This document shows, piece by piece, positions 53,526 through 63,904 of a stretch of 64,000 bases of DNA. The position numbers and the translations under genes are program-made. Each line of letters opens with the position of its first letter. Position 1 is the first letter of the stretch. The notes under the pieces are model-generated. The model had not been told where the DNA came from, did not search any database, and saw nothing but the letters and a program-made list of their open reading frames with translations. Source of the DNA: Hippopus hippopus (Eukaryota; Mollusca; Bivalvia; Cardiida; Cardiidae); contig OX328107.1 of assembly GCA_946811185.2 (NCBI GenBank), positions 14,969,565 to 15,033,564 on the forward strand, given 5' to 3'.

Positions 53526-54860
53526 TTACAATAGGCATATTGACGTGTATTCCTCACTACATATTCCACACTAAAAGTAGAATTCAGTTTTGAAATTAAG
53601 TCTAACTCTATTTTGTACCGGTGGAAGTTCAACTAAAAGGGCAACTTATTTTAATTAAATAAACTTTTTACTTAGTCGTATTAAAGTGCATTAACACATC
53701 TGCCATTTCAAAGGATCGATGTGTCGGTAAACTGTTAACTGATAAGAAGTGTGTTTGATTGCGAACCAATTTGCCGCTCTTAATCAACTTGACCACCCGT
53801 TGTCTTCAGTATATCATAAGATAAAACAAACTACCGTCACTGATATTAACAAGTTTGTTAATTGATAGCACACTTAACACATTTTGAAACCCTTTTTCCC
53901 TTAACCTGAAATTGAATTTTTTCATGGTCAATTTTTCATAAACTTATACCTCTCTGTAGAATCAGAGAATGTTTACGAAATGCTTGTAATTCAGTGTTGT
54001 TTATTTGGGTACGATGTTGAGACGACTTTACTAGCCTTACGAAAACAACAAGTATCTATAATTCTATTATTCTGTGGCAAAACAGAGTTTTCTTCAGGTA
54101 TTTTATTCTTTTTTCATATTGAAGTTTAAAACTTTGCTAAAACAAGTAGATCTTTAACACTGTCCGTAGCCCCCGTAAATCACCCTTTTTGTACATATCT
54201 TTGTGTAAATTACTTCAAGCATCTTTAAATTTCTTACCGAGAATTCATCAACGGCTGAAACATAATTATGGCAGAATTTTTTTTTTTTTTTCGAAATTTT
54301 ATTGAGAGAAACAGTCATGACAGCACGATATAAGTAGCCTATCTGCTATACTGTATATGTATTTACCGTGGTTGTTTGGGAGCCCTTGGCAACAGTAACC
54401 AAGGAAGTCGGTTTATCTTTACACCACGGATCCATGTATTATGTAATGTGTTAACAATTTCAGCGTCTTTGGTCTGGTACAAAGCTTAGCAACAAAACTT
54501 TTAGCAGTTTCATTTCAGGTACGACGCTGTCAATAATCGAAATCAAGCTCTGAAAACCCTAGGAAACTCAAATTCTTGTCCAATAAGTTTCTTCTCAAAC
54601 AGGATGTTTATACGATTAATTCCTCAAATTTTCTTGGCTACATGTGACTGATATAGACTTATTTGGGAGAGCGGCCCATCCAGTTTACCGTTTAAATTCG
54701 GTAAAAAGGTTGCATTCTAGGGCTGTATCATTTCTGCATGATGCCTGCATAGTTAACTTTTAGCATTGCCTAATACAAACGGTTCAACACAGTTGTAACA
54801 AATTTAAACTTTGTTCCTTTATGACAGAAATTTGGGTATGAAATAAAAATTTTGATACTT
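53526..54860. other. Unassigned sequence
   Basis: No repeat family or exon recognised over 1.3 kb; T13 run at 54280. Confidence 0.4.
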
Positions 54861-55102
54861 AGCCCTTTACCACACAGTCCGAAGTTTTAATAATCCTTAC
54901 GGAGAAGGTTTTCAAAAAAAAAAAAAAAAAAAAATTATGGGAAAAAGAGAAAATGCTGATAACCAGCATTTCTTCCTTTTTAGACAATGGTTTCTGTCCT
55001 TTCACTCACAAACTCTGACATGTGAGTCACATTTAATTTGTGGTGTGCAAGTGCTTAAAAGTTGGACAAATCCAATTTTCTCGTCCAGGGTAAAGGGTTA
55101 AA
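54861..55102 (+). mobile_element. MITE family B with an A21 expansion
   Basis: 'tagccctttaccacacagtcc' to 'gtccagggtaaagggttaaa'; the A-run (54914-54934) lies in the left arm of the central palindrome. Confidence 0.75.
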
Positions 55103-55177
55103 TTACTATTTGTTATTGATTTTTAATCTTTCTCTCTCCCCCGTCGGACTTTGGACCGTCTATAGCTGACAACAGTT

Positions 55178-55305
55178 GTAAACGTTGAGGAAAAGAGTGA
55201 AATTGCCAGTAACGGGGAATTCGCATTTCCCCTGCATTTTATATTCTTATCATCCTTACAAAGTCTAATTTTTCATCTGGAGATTCCTTCAAGTTTGGTT
55301 GAGTA
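55178..55305 (+). mobile_element. MITE family B, partial
   Basis: 'gttgaggaaaagagtgaaattgcc' split over 55182-55205 and 'tttttcatctggagattcc'. Confidence 0.45.
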
Positions 55306-55369
55306 TTAGATATTACCAGGGAACAGCTTTACAAATACAAAGAAACTAATCAAAATCACATGATTAACA

Positions 55370-55718
55370 TCGAGTTTAGCCATACCTTGCATTTATCAAA
55401 CCTTGCCTGCTTCGTCTCTCTGACAACACTGAAAGGTTGTTCAATGATCTAGAATGCAGTTCAATTCCACCAGAAAGGCTATGCAAAGTTCTGGAGGGGT
55501 TGTTGGGGTTTAGCACTGGTATACACACATTATTTTCCAGGCATCCCACACATGCTAACTGAGTGCCATATCAACTGATAATGGGCCCTGTCAAACAATT
55601 TAATGTTGTTCTGATAAAAAAAGTTTCTTGTGAAAACAGCTGGATGTGCAGCAGTACCATCATGCTGCAATCTATTGTATGCTCGTCCAAAATTTGACCT
55701 AAAAAAACAAAACGCCAA
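55370..55718 (-). pseudogene. Tc1-like (Tc1/mariner) transposase C-terminal fragment, degenerate
   Basis: Minus-strand frame reads RLQHDGTAAHPAVFTRNFF then YQNNIKLFD. This matches in exact spacing the Tc1 catalytic block 'FQQDN..H.A......F...NNI....W...SPD' with the second catalytic Asp in QHD; the SPDL region is mutated. After a shift the 3' end reads NLSVLSERRSRQGLINARYG and a final TR, the conserved Tc1 C-terminus ('SMRRR...INARGGHTRY'). Several stops and shifts are present; the DNA-binding half and terminal repeats are not identified. The non-coding tail resembles that of the plus-strand fragment at 56720. Confidence 0.75.
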
Positions 55719-55769
55719 ACTTCTTTGATGAGGGCGTTATAATTAGAATTAACTTTCATTTTAAAACAA

Positions 55770-56183
55770 GAGCGGCAAATTGTCGCAAGATACGCCCGTC
55801 CCACCACCAGTTGTCGAGGGGGTATAATAATCGTAAAGGGCAGGTAATGCAACAAACATGTTTACCAAAGTCTCAAGTCAATTTGACTTGAGATGACAGT
55901 TATGCTCCGAACAAGCAGAAAATGCTGTAAAAATGACGATCAAAGGGAAATAACTCAAAGACAGCACCAGGTAGAGTTATGGTTCTTTCCCTCTGCACTC
56001 CGTATTATTGCAACAAACACAAATGCCAAGTTTCAAGTCAATCGGACTGGAGATGACAAAGTTATGCTCCGGACAAAGAACTGGACGCCGCCCGCCCGCT
56101 CGCCCGGCCGGAGAGACGCCCGCCCGCTCGCCCGTACGCCATGGGTGATCCCATAATACGTCACGTCTTCGACGGGCGTATAA
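55770..56183 (+). repeat. Dispersed repeat with GC-rich (CGCCCGCC)n block
   Basis: Starts 'acaagagcggcaaattgtcgc', with two similar inner parts ('caagtcaatttgacttgagatgaca' near 55873 and 'caagtcaatcggactggagatgaca' near 56034), a CGCCCG-rich block (56090-56140) and an end 'cgtcttcgacgggcgtata'. 'atacgcccgtc' at the start and 'gacgggcgtat' at the end are inverted. Confidence 0.65.
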
Positions 56184-56719
56184 AAAGATGAGTTGTGTTT
56201 TGATTAGCTGGGTTATGCCTGCCCATAAATGAACTGATCAAACCTTTTTGTCATGCTCGATAATGCAAGCATCACTAAAATGCTCATTCTTCCAACGCCA
56301 AACTCTAGTACCATAACCCCTCTAGTTTAAATAATGGAATCCTAGATTCATTCGAGAACAGAAAACCGTTCATTTGAAGCCTGTTAAAATGGAGGTGTCT
56401 CCTTGGCCATGGTAATCTTTTATCCTCAGTTCCATAAGTCACACTGCTTTGCATGGACGTCTAGCAAAGCCTTGAGCAGCAATAATCCACTTAAGGATTA
56501 CGACCCCTAACTTATCGGTAAACATCGACGTTTTCGTAAAGACTATTCGGCCAATCTCGGCAGCTTCCGTCTCTTTATATGAGAGTAAGGGGCTGTAAAC
56601 TCACTAACTCATCGGTAAATATCGTGTAACATTGACGTTTTCGTAAAGGCTATTCGGCCTATCTCAGCAGCTTCCGTCTTTTAATATGAGAGTTAGGGGC
56701 CGTAGACCTTAAAAAAAAG
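56184..56719. repeat. Tandem duplication of about 105 bp within unassigned sequence
   Basis: 56506-56598 and 56605-56706 share 'atcggtaaa.atcg', 'ttgacgttttcgtaaaggc', 'tattcggccaatctc.gcagcttccgtct' and 'tatgagagt.aggggc'. The rest of the interval is unassigned. Confidence 0.65.
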
Positions 56720-56832
56720 TGCTCTTCTTGAGGAAATGGAGAACATCCCATAGTAGGGACTAACTTCACAATTTTGTTAATGAGACAAGCTGGCAAGTTT
56801 TGATAAATGCAAGGAGTGGCCATACTCGATTT
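56720..56832 (+). pseudogene. Second Tc1-like transposase 3' fragment, opposite orientation
   Basis: Plus strand reads LEEMENIP, stops, then after a shift QVLINARSGHTRF, matching the Tc1 C-terminal 'EEW..IP' and 'INARGGHTRY' motifs. Downstream ttaatcttgtgactttttga parallels the sequence after the minus-strand copy, so both come from one family. The two ends point away from each other about 1 kb apart. Confidence 0.65.
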
Positions 56833-56865
56833 AATCTTGTGACTTTTTGATTTTCTGTAGGGAAC

Positions 56866-58035
56866 TTTTTGTATCATTTTCCATTTGAAAGGCTTTAAGC
56901 AATCTAATGAAACTTTTCGCATCACTAAATGGAATAACACTGAATTTCATAAAAGGGTAAATTTGATCAAAACTTGTTAATTTCCAGCTAATGTTTATAA
57001 ATTACAAGTGCTGCGTTTTTAAATGTATTGGGTTCATACAGTAGAGAAACAAACACATCTTCAGGTCATATCATTTTCAGAAAATTTTCAAAAAGTACCA
57101 GTCAATAGATTAATTAAAACATAAATTAGGCTTTGAAATGAGTAAGACCTATTGTTTTTTTTTTTTAAAGGTATCTGCTTTTTCATTGGCAAAATTTCAT
57201 TGAATTTATTTTGATAAAATTACAGTCGATAGTTTGCTTTATTCTCATATCTTTAACGTATCTTTTGCCCCAGTTTTTAGGCTGAAAAATCTAACAGTTT
57301 TCATTCATTGATTCTCCTAATGGTAAATGATTCGACAGTAAATTCCTCTTTTGAATGGCATCAGCCATTTTTTTTTTCACTATAAAGGGGAAAACACTAC
57401 ATTTGTCGTAAAAATCACCTTATTATCTAAATCTGTTGATTATCATAGGTTGTGTACATGTAGCATCTTATTTTGTGTTTCATGTTCACAGGGAATGCTT
57501 AAAGATAAATAGTATAATTCTGTTCAGAAAACAAGCATGCTTTCGTTCTACAAGTAACTGTATAGTAAGTCTAAACAGCTCTTAGCACTAACGTAAGACC
57601 ATCTGTGTTTCACTGCTTAAAGGTTGGATTTTTAATCAAGGGGACCTTGAATGGAATCCTTCTAGCGTCATTGGTCACGTGGAAGTGTCTTTTCGATAGG
57701 CAGCTTAGCACTGGTAAAACCAATGGACTACATGATTAAGCTAAGTTTGCTGTGATATGGGTGAAACACTGGTGCTTCCGTACTTGTTTTTGCAACCATC
57801 GCTTGTAGTGACGTCATCATTTTATCAACATCTTTAGATTTCTTTCACACTTAGCACGCACACAACAGATGGCTCGGAAACTCATTCTGTTATCTTTTAA
57901 ACCTTATTTCGGCGATCTATAAAGCTGATATACAATTATATAAACACAGAAATGGGTATTGTATGATCTGACACTCGTCAGAAGATCATCGACGATTTTT
58001 GAATAGTGGTCGCACAAACTGGTCTATTTTTGAAT
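56866..58035. other. Unassigned AT-rich sequence with a CRE-type site
   Basis: tgacgtca occurs near 57811 outside any recognised repeat. No exon was recognised. Confidence 0.35.
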
Positions 58036-58511
58036 TTAAACACCCATCTGTAATAAAAGATACAGTAAGTAAAAGAAAAATACCTTTAAAGTAATCGTCG
58101 AAGTTTCGTCGATATATCGGTAGTTTAAATTTCTTTGTCGAAGTACGTTTTGCTGGTCACCATCCCCTGTGTTTACATTTAACTCGCAGAATGGCGCGTG
58201 GTAACTTTGACGTAGGTTGGATAGGTATTGAATACGGCGGCTATTCGGGCCATCATCGAGGACGTATATTTTTCCCGAAATTTGCAAATTTAAATTACAA
58301 ATATCTCTTTTCGGGCAATGAATTTTCAGTGCAACTTTTTTCTTGGGATTACTATGTTCATTTTCTTTCGTGGAATGTAAAAATAAAAACTTTTGCAATT
58401 AGTTCTAACCCATCTGTCAGGTTGACTGGACTACTTATAATTCTTTATCGAATGGTAATGTACATGTACTTCCATGTCTTTTATGTCATTTGTAAATATT
58501 GTTGTACATGA
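58036..58511. other. Open on both strands, unresolved
   Basis: A 120-codon minus frame (58036-58398) and a 106-codon plus frame (58191-58511) overlap. The stretch 58190-58270 is GC-richer ('ggaatacggcggctattcgg' region). Minus reading includes CELNVNTGDGDQQNVLRQRN; plus reading MARGNFDVGWIGIEYGGYSG. Neither matches a family I know, so no CDS is called. Confidence 0.3.
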
Positions 58512-58733
58512 ATGAGACTCTGATAAAGATTATTATTATTATGGAATACGATTCATGGGTCTATACAACAATATTTCGGTCAAACAACCAACGACTACAG
58601 CCCACTTTTCTATGCCTTTACTGGATTTCACAGCCTAGGGCTCTGCTGTGCCTTGCCCATGGAAACCCTCGTGACTACTGCAGAGACACAAGTAGGAAAT
58701 GATTCTGGATTTGATGACCACAAATCCAACCCA

Positions 58734-58929
58734 TTAATCCCTAGGCTGCTAGGCGCGACTCACTGACCTTTTGCGGACAGTGTAGATCAAGATCAGACTC
58801 CACAGAACGTGTAGTCTGATCTTTGATCTACACTGTCCGATAAGGACAAAAATACAAAAATAGCAAAATTTTGTTTTTACCATCGGCTCGAAAAATTCAT
58901 TTCAATCAATCAGCAGGATAGGGATTAAC
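58734..58929 (+). mobile_element. MITE family A with TTAA ends
   Basis: 'ttaatccctaggctgctagg' to 'agcaggatagggattaa'; near-perfect palindrome. Confidence 0.85.
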
Positions 58930-59173
58930 AAGTGAATTGCTGAGAACTCCTAACTCTTTAGAACTTCATCTTAGGTCTGTGAACAATCCTGTCTTAAAAA
59001 AGAAATAAAAAATGCTGAGTTAGTTATAATGTGATTCGAACTTTCACGTATTCAAATTGTATCTGTACATATATAATTTTCTTTTTTTATGTAGATCTTC
59101 TCTTATGAGCCTTTGTGTTAGGTAAGTCCAAGTATTTCAAATAAATGAGTAACTTTGCTCTCTTTGGCACCAG

Positions 59174-59742
59174 GTGGACGGGCGTTTCGGTCAAGGATGT
59201 TTAGGCCGGTACGTTTTGCCCAGGATTTTTTGGTCACGGATTTTTTGGCTAGTTAAACGTACTAAGTAGGACGTTTTGGTCAAATTATTTTTTAAGAAAA
59301 AAAAAATGCAATAATTGAAATTCCGATGCTTTTGAGTATACAGTTTTAGAAAAAGAGAAGTATAGAAATTTCATTTATTGCATTTTTCTGCTTTTAAATA
59401 ATATTTGGCCAAAACGTGCACAAAACAAGAAATAAAAACATATCATTGCAGGACCTTCTCTTCATTTCATTATTATCTGATACCATACCATTGTTATCAT
59501 ATCAAAAATGATTCATATCCAACAATGTTTTTAAAAGACATCTACTGCAGCCACATTAAAAGATGTTTGTAAAAAGGTTAAAAGGATAAAAAAGATCAAA
59601 GCATTAAAATTAAGACACACTAATAACTTCTTTTATTGCACTTTATGCTTTAAAATAACATTTGGACAAAGCGTCCTACTTTGTACTTTCAGCTGGCCAA
59701 AAAATCTCGTGGCCAAAACGTCCTGGCCACAACGTCCTACAT
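59174..59742. mobile_element. Fold-back element with arms of 'ggacgttttggcca'-type sub-repeats
   Basis: Left arm 59174-59325 ('acgttttgcccaggatttttt ... gtaggacgttttggtcaa') is inverted in 59636-59742 ('tggacaaagcgtcctac ... gtggccaaaacgtcctgg'). Loop about 310 bp. Same architecture as 45.7 and 48.7 kb but unrelated unit sequence. Confidence 0.8.
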
Positions 59743-59927
59743 TCTAGTTACTTATTAAAAGTTAGATTTGCCTATCTCTATCGAAACAAATTTCATGTTG
59801 CCAGGTAGCTAAGCTTACAGTTAAGTCAAAATTAAGCTAACTTTTAGGTTACTTCTGATCTGGAAAAAATAAACAAACAAACCAAAAAAAAAACAAGATC
59901 AAAATTTCTGAACAGTACTTAAAATAA

Positions 59928-60097
59928 TCCGTATTCACCATCTGTTCTAAGTAACATTGTTAGTTTAATTTTTTCCAGATTTTTTTCTTTAATATCAAAG
60001 TAACTTAGTTTGTGATTGAATAAACCAAATTGTGTTACTTTCTATATATAGAATTAGACAAAAAACGCACTTCAACGTGGTAGGTGAATAGGGGCGT
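59928..60097. mobile_element. MITE family F
   Basis: 'ccgtattcaccatctgttct' and 'gtggtaggtgaatagg' inverted ends; 'aaagtaacttag' and 'gtgttactttc' core. Confidence 0.6.
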
Positions 60098-60172
60098 AGG
60101 TTCCTCAAACTATTCATGCAACTATCGAGGTCTATAACTGCAGCAAGAGAAGTTGGGGGATTATATATATGT

Positions 60173-60434
60173 GAACCGTGCCCTGTGAAAGGGGAGCTAA
60201 ATGTATCTCCGTAATGCGTCATACCAAGCAAGCCATCATATGATTATGGATCCATAAGATCCACTTTATATAATAACCAACTTGCTTACTGGGTAATCTG
60301 GTCCTTTGTGCGGCAGAAAATTGACCAATAGCAAAAAGTTTCAACCTGGGTCAGCCTGTGCGGACTGAGCAGGCTGACCAGGGTCGATAGTTTTTTGCAG
60401 ATGCATTAAACCACCTTTTCAAAGAGCATGGCTC
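60173..60434 (-). mobile_element. MITE family C, well preserved
   Basis: 'gaaccgtgccctgtgaaagg' to 'aaaccaccttttcaaagagcatggct'; palindrome 'cctgggtcagcctgtgcg ... caggctgaccaggg'. Confidence 0.8.
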
Positions 60435-60564
60435 ATATCATTTGTCTACTGACTTGAAATATTACAAGCAATTTCGTTGAAATGATATCTCCCGCCGAAA
60501 AAGACCTTTTTTGATACAAACATATTAGAGGTATTGTGTTTTACATGTACATGTGGCGTTTTTG

Positions 60565-61600
60565 TTATTGGTTCATGATGAAATTACTCATTAAGCCCCC
60601 TTTTTGCATGGCACAGCACTTCATTCGATAAAAAATATATAAGAGGTCCATAATGAGATTATACATTAAGTTCCCTTTTTCCATGACATGGCATTTCATT
60701 AAATGAAAACAAATAATGAAAATATACATCAAGCCCCCTTTTTCCATGACACGTCATTATATATAGAAGAAAATTGTATCAACGGACTATCCAAAGGAAG
60801 ACATGCATGAAGTTTCATCAATTTTCATCAAGGACTTTAGAAGATATCTGTCCAGGCGGACGGACGGATGGGCGAACAGACTGTTATTGGTCCATAATGA
60901 AATTATACATTTAGCCCCCTTTTTTCATGACATGGCATTTTATGAAATAAAAACAAATAACTATTGTCTGTGGCTTGTGATAAACAACATATAGATGAAG
61001 TTTTATAACATTTTGTCCAGTAGTCAAAGATATTGTCCATAATGGAAAAATACACCAATTCCCCTTTTTCCGTGACACAACATTTAATCAAAAAAGCTAC
61101 AATAACGATATTGGCGGACTCTCATAAGGAACACATGTATGAAGTTTTATAACTTTTCGTCAAGGATTTTGAGTTAAAGAGATACTGATCCATAATGGAA
61201 ATATACATGAAGGCCTCTTTTTCTATGACACTGTATTATATTAAAAAAAAAAAGAAAAAGAAAAAAAAATAATAATAATAATAATAATAATAATCGGCGG
61301 ATATCATAAAGAACACGTGTATGAATTTGTATTAGTTTTTGTCAAGGATTTTAGAAGACATCTGTCCGGAAAGACGGACGAACAGACGGTCATTGGTCCA
61401 TGATGACATTATACATTTAGCCCCCTTTTTTCATGACATAGCATTCCATGAAATAAAAACAAATAATTTTTGTCTGTGGCTTGTGATAAACAATATAAAG
61501 ATGAAGTTTCCTGACATTTTGTCCCGTAGTTAAAGAGATATTGGTCCATAATGAAAATATACATCAAGCCTCCTTTTTCCATTACACGGCATTAAAAAAA
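60565..61600. repeat. Satellite-like array, about 8 copies of a 45-50-bp motif at irregular spacing
   Basis: Motif 'gtccataatgaaaatatacat' (20 of it: tccataatgaaaatatacat) + 'aagccccctttttccatgac' recurs near 60570, 60647, 60710, 60890, 61033, 61188, 61396 and 61545. Longer higher-order matches include 60890-61000 against 61396-61505. GGACGGACG runs occur at 60857 and 61373, as in the neighbouring repeat at 61.6 kb. Confidence 0.7.
61270..61293. repeat. (AAT)n microsatellite
   Basis: aataataataataataataataat following an A-rich run, inside the array. Confidence 0.9.
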
Positions 61601-61956
61601 CAAGGGTATATAACTGTGGTGTTGCATGGTCAATCTGGGTGAAACTTGTTGTCCTGCATTTACAAATGGTGGTTGATAGATGTAACAAGTCCGATGTATA
61701 AACTCTGTATAGTTTTCAAGATAAGACTCAAAACATCAAAAATTTACTCGACCGCGTAACTTAAAATCACTCCCAGTCGGCCATTTTGCATTGAATAAAA
61801 AAAAAGTGTATATCGGCGGAATGGGTTATTGTACACATGTATAAAGTTTCACGAAATTCTGTCCAATGGTATTGGAGATATTCTCCCGGACGGACGGACG
61901 GAAAGACGGACGGACAACGCTAAAACTATATCCCTCCGCCTTTGGCGGGGGATAAA
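61601..61956 (+). repeat. Dispersed 'GACGGACGG ... gcgggggataa' repeat
   Basis: 'agtttcacgaaattctgtcc', GGAC run (61889-61915) and end 'cctccgcctttggcgggggat' with a small hairpin; resembles 51995-52325. Confidence 0.6.
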
Positions 61957-62084
61957 AATAAACAGCAAAAAATAAGGATTTTGCGACTAAAAGTTTTCTC
62001 CAAAATAGCTCGATCTTCCATGAAGTTTCACTATACTGAGTACAGTCAAGAAGCTTCACATAATCCATGTTTGGGCTTATCTTA

Positions 62085-62302
62085 TTGTTTTAACACTATA
62101 AGTGCCTTTCATAACTATAGTTGCATTTGCGGCCAATGTAGCTCAAGATCAGACTGCACAAAACATGCAGTCTAATCAATGATCTACACTGTCCGCTTTG
62201 TTCAGACATTCTAAACAGAAGAAACATTAAAATTACAATTACTCGAGCTTTATTTCTCGAGTGATATTGACTGTTAGGCTTTATTTGGCACTTTAAGTGT
62301 TA
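62085..62302 (+). mobile_element. Family A-like MITE with different ends
   Basis: The core 'agctcaagatcagactgcac' palindrome is that of family A, but the ends are ttaacactataagtgcc and ggcactttaagtgtt, a 15-bp inverted pair, rather than CCCTTA. Confidence 0.65.
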
Positions 62303-62636
62303 TTAGTGTAAAGCTGATGTTAGGAGAAAAAGCATCGCGTCTTCCATCAGATAATTCTGGATTATTTTAGGTTATTAAATCTGACATAGACGAAATAAAA
62401 AGCCACTCCTCTGCTTTGAAATAAAGCATGTAATTGTCTAGATGGTATACTCCCCAATCGACTGGAAAAAGCAATCATTTCGAGGAAAATCATTTTGAAC
62501 AACGCTTTTTTCCCATAAGAAAACTGCAAACATCTTACAGGATGTATTATAATACAATGAGATTGGGACGGGTAGTTACCGACCGTTCTAAATTTGTTCC
62601 GATTCTAAATTCCAAGATTAGCCATCTCGACATCTA
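62303..62636. other. Unassigned sequence with a family F fragment
   Basis: 'taccgaccgttctaaatttg' (62577 on) resembles a family F end; otherwise nothing. Confidence 0.4.
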
Positions 62637-62644
62637 ATTTGCCG

Positions 62645-62895
62645 GCCGAGCCCAGAGGATTGATGATAGTCATTGCGACAGGATTCATTCCTCTCTCACC
62701 GCTAGCCATTGTTTCGACGATGTGGGAAAGCAGCCAGTGGCTTGGAAAGAATATTGTGCGGAGTACCAGTAACAGAAACTCCAGGAAAGCATGGATACGT
62801 GCACTGGCCGCCACGATATAACTGAAATAATGTGGAAAACGGCGTTAAACACCATACAGTCAATCAATCAATCAATCAGTCAATCAATCAATCTG
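62645..62895 (+). repeat. SINE (family D), with (CAAT)n tail and target-site duplication
   Basis: Begins at gccgagc and misses most of the tRNA head; the body is close to the 28.4-kb copy. The tail is a clean tcaatcaatcaatc run. ATTTGCCG flanks it at 62637-62644 and 62896-62903. The regular tail suggests a young insertion. Confidence 0.85.
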
Positions 62896-63107
62896 ATTTG
62901 CCGAGATATTTTGTTTCGCCAATCAAATTGTTAATAGTGAAAATAAAATAGAATTGAATTAAGCATTACTTGTGAACACGGCACCGAAACAGTAAATGTC
63001 TCTTGTTAAACTTGGTATGATAAATAATAACTCTTTAAATTACATCCTTCCTACTTGTTCAGAAGACATCTCAGCATCTTTGGCTAACATAATCTAAATC
63101 TTTGCAT

Positions 63108-63357
63108 GAGCTACGCTCTGGGTAAAAGGGGCTTTAAAGTATCTTCGTGATGTGTTATACCGATCGAGTCATCATATCACCATGGATCCACAAAGTCCAT
63201 TTTCTCCGATAACCGGCTGAATAATGAGGTAGAATGGTCCTTTATCATGCAGAAAATTCACAGGATGCAAACAGTTTCGACACAGGTCTGCCTGAGTGTA
63301 TTGCGTCGATACTTTTTCACAGATGCAATAAGCTCCCTTTTTATAGAGTATGGCTCG
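63108..63357 (-). mobile_element. MITE family C, palindrome partly lost
   Basis: 'gagctacgctctgggtaaaag' to 'aagctccctttttatagagtatggc'. Confidence 0.7.
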
Positions 63358-63904
63358 TATGTTAAATGAGGTAAAAATATTTGGAAAGTACAGTTGAACG
63401 TTACATAACGGTAATAGTTCACTTTTGATGTATCTCATGAGTTTAATCATAGCTAGGATGGGGCCCTTCAGTACCTTGCCCTTGGACACTCACTACTTCA
63501 CAGGCGCCACCAGAAGTCGACATTACGATTTTTAATTTTTTTTTTTCGAAGAAAACTTCGAGGTATTGTTATAATTCCTGGGTGGGCGCTCGATTTTTTT
63601 TTTTTTTTTTTTTTGTGCTTAACTCAGCATGAAATTTCAAAATAATACACATTTGATTTGATAGAACTCCAAGGCAACTTTTTATCATTTCATAATTGTC
63701 TTTCCTTCTTCTTAATAAATGAAAGTCTTTATTTCTCATCGTTGTACTCGCAAAAACACAAATGAGATTGAATCTTTGAGCACAAGCAGAGTTGAGTATG
63801 AACTGAAATTCTATTTCAATTAGCCCAGTCGTTGTCTGCATCCTAGTCGTCGTCGCACGATAACTTTGACATGGTCTGATATCTCTGGTCTCATTTCTGG
63901 TCTC
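63358..63904. other. Unassigned sequence
   Basis: 'cttcagtaccttgcccttgg' (63466 on) resembles a phrase common in marine-animal repeats; a T21 run lies at 63594-63614. No exon seen. Confidence 0.4.

Noticed and set aside
56659..56940. 93-codon minus-strand ORF
   Set aside because: It is antisense to the Tc1-like fragment on the plus strand.
58036..58511. Overlapping 120- and 106-codon ORFs on opposite strands
   Set aside because: Neither strand could be favoured and no family was recognised; left as unresolved rather than called a gene.
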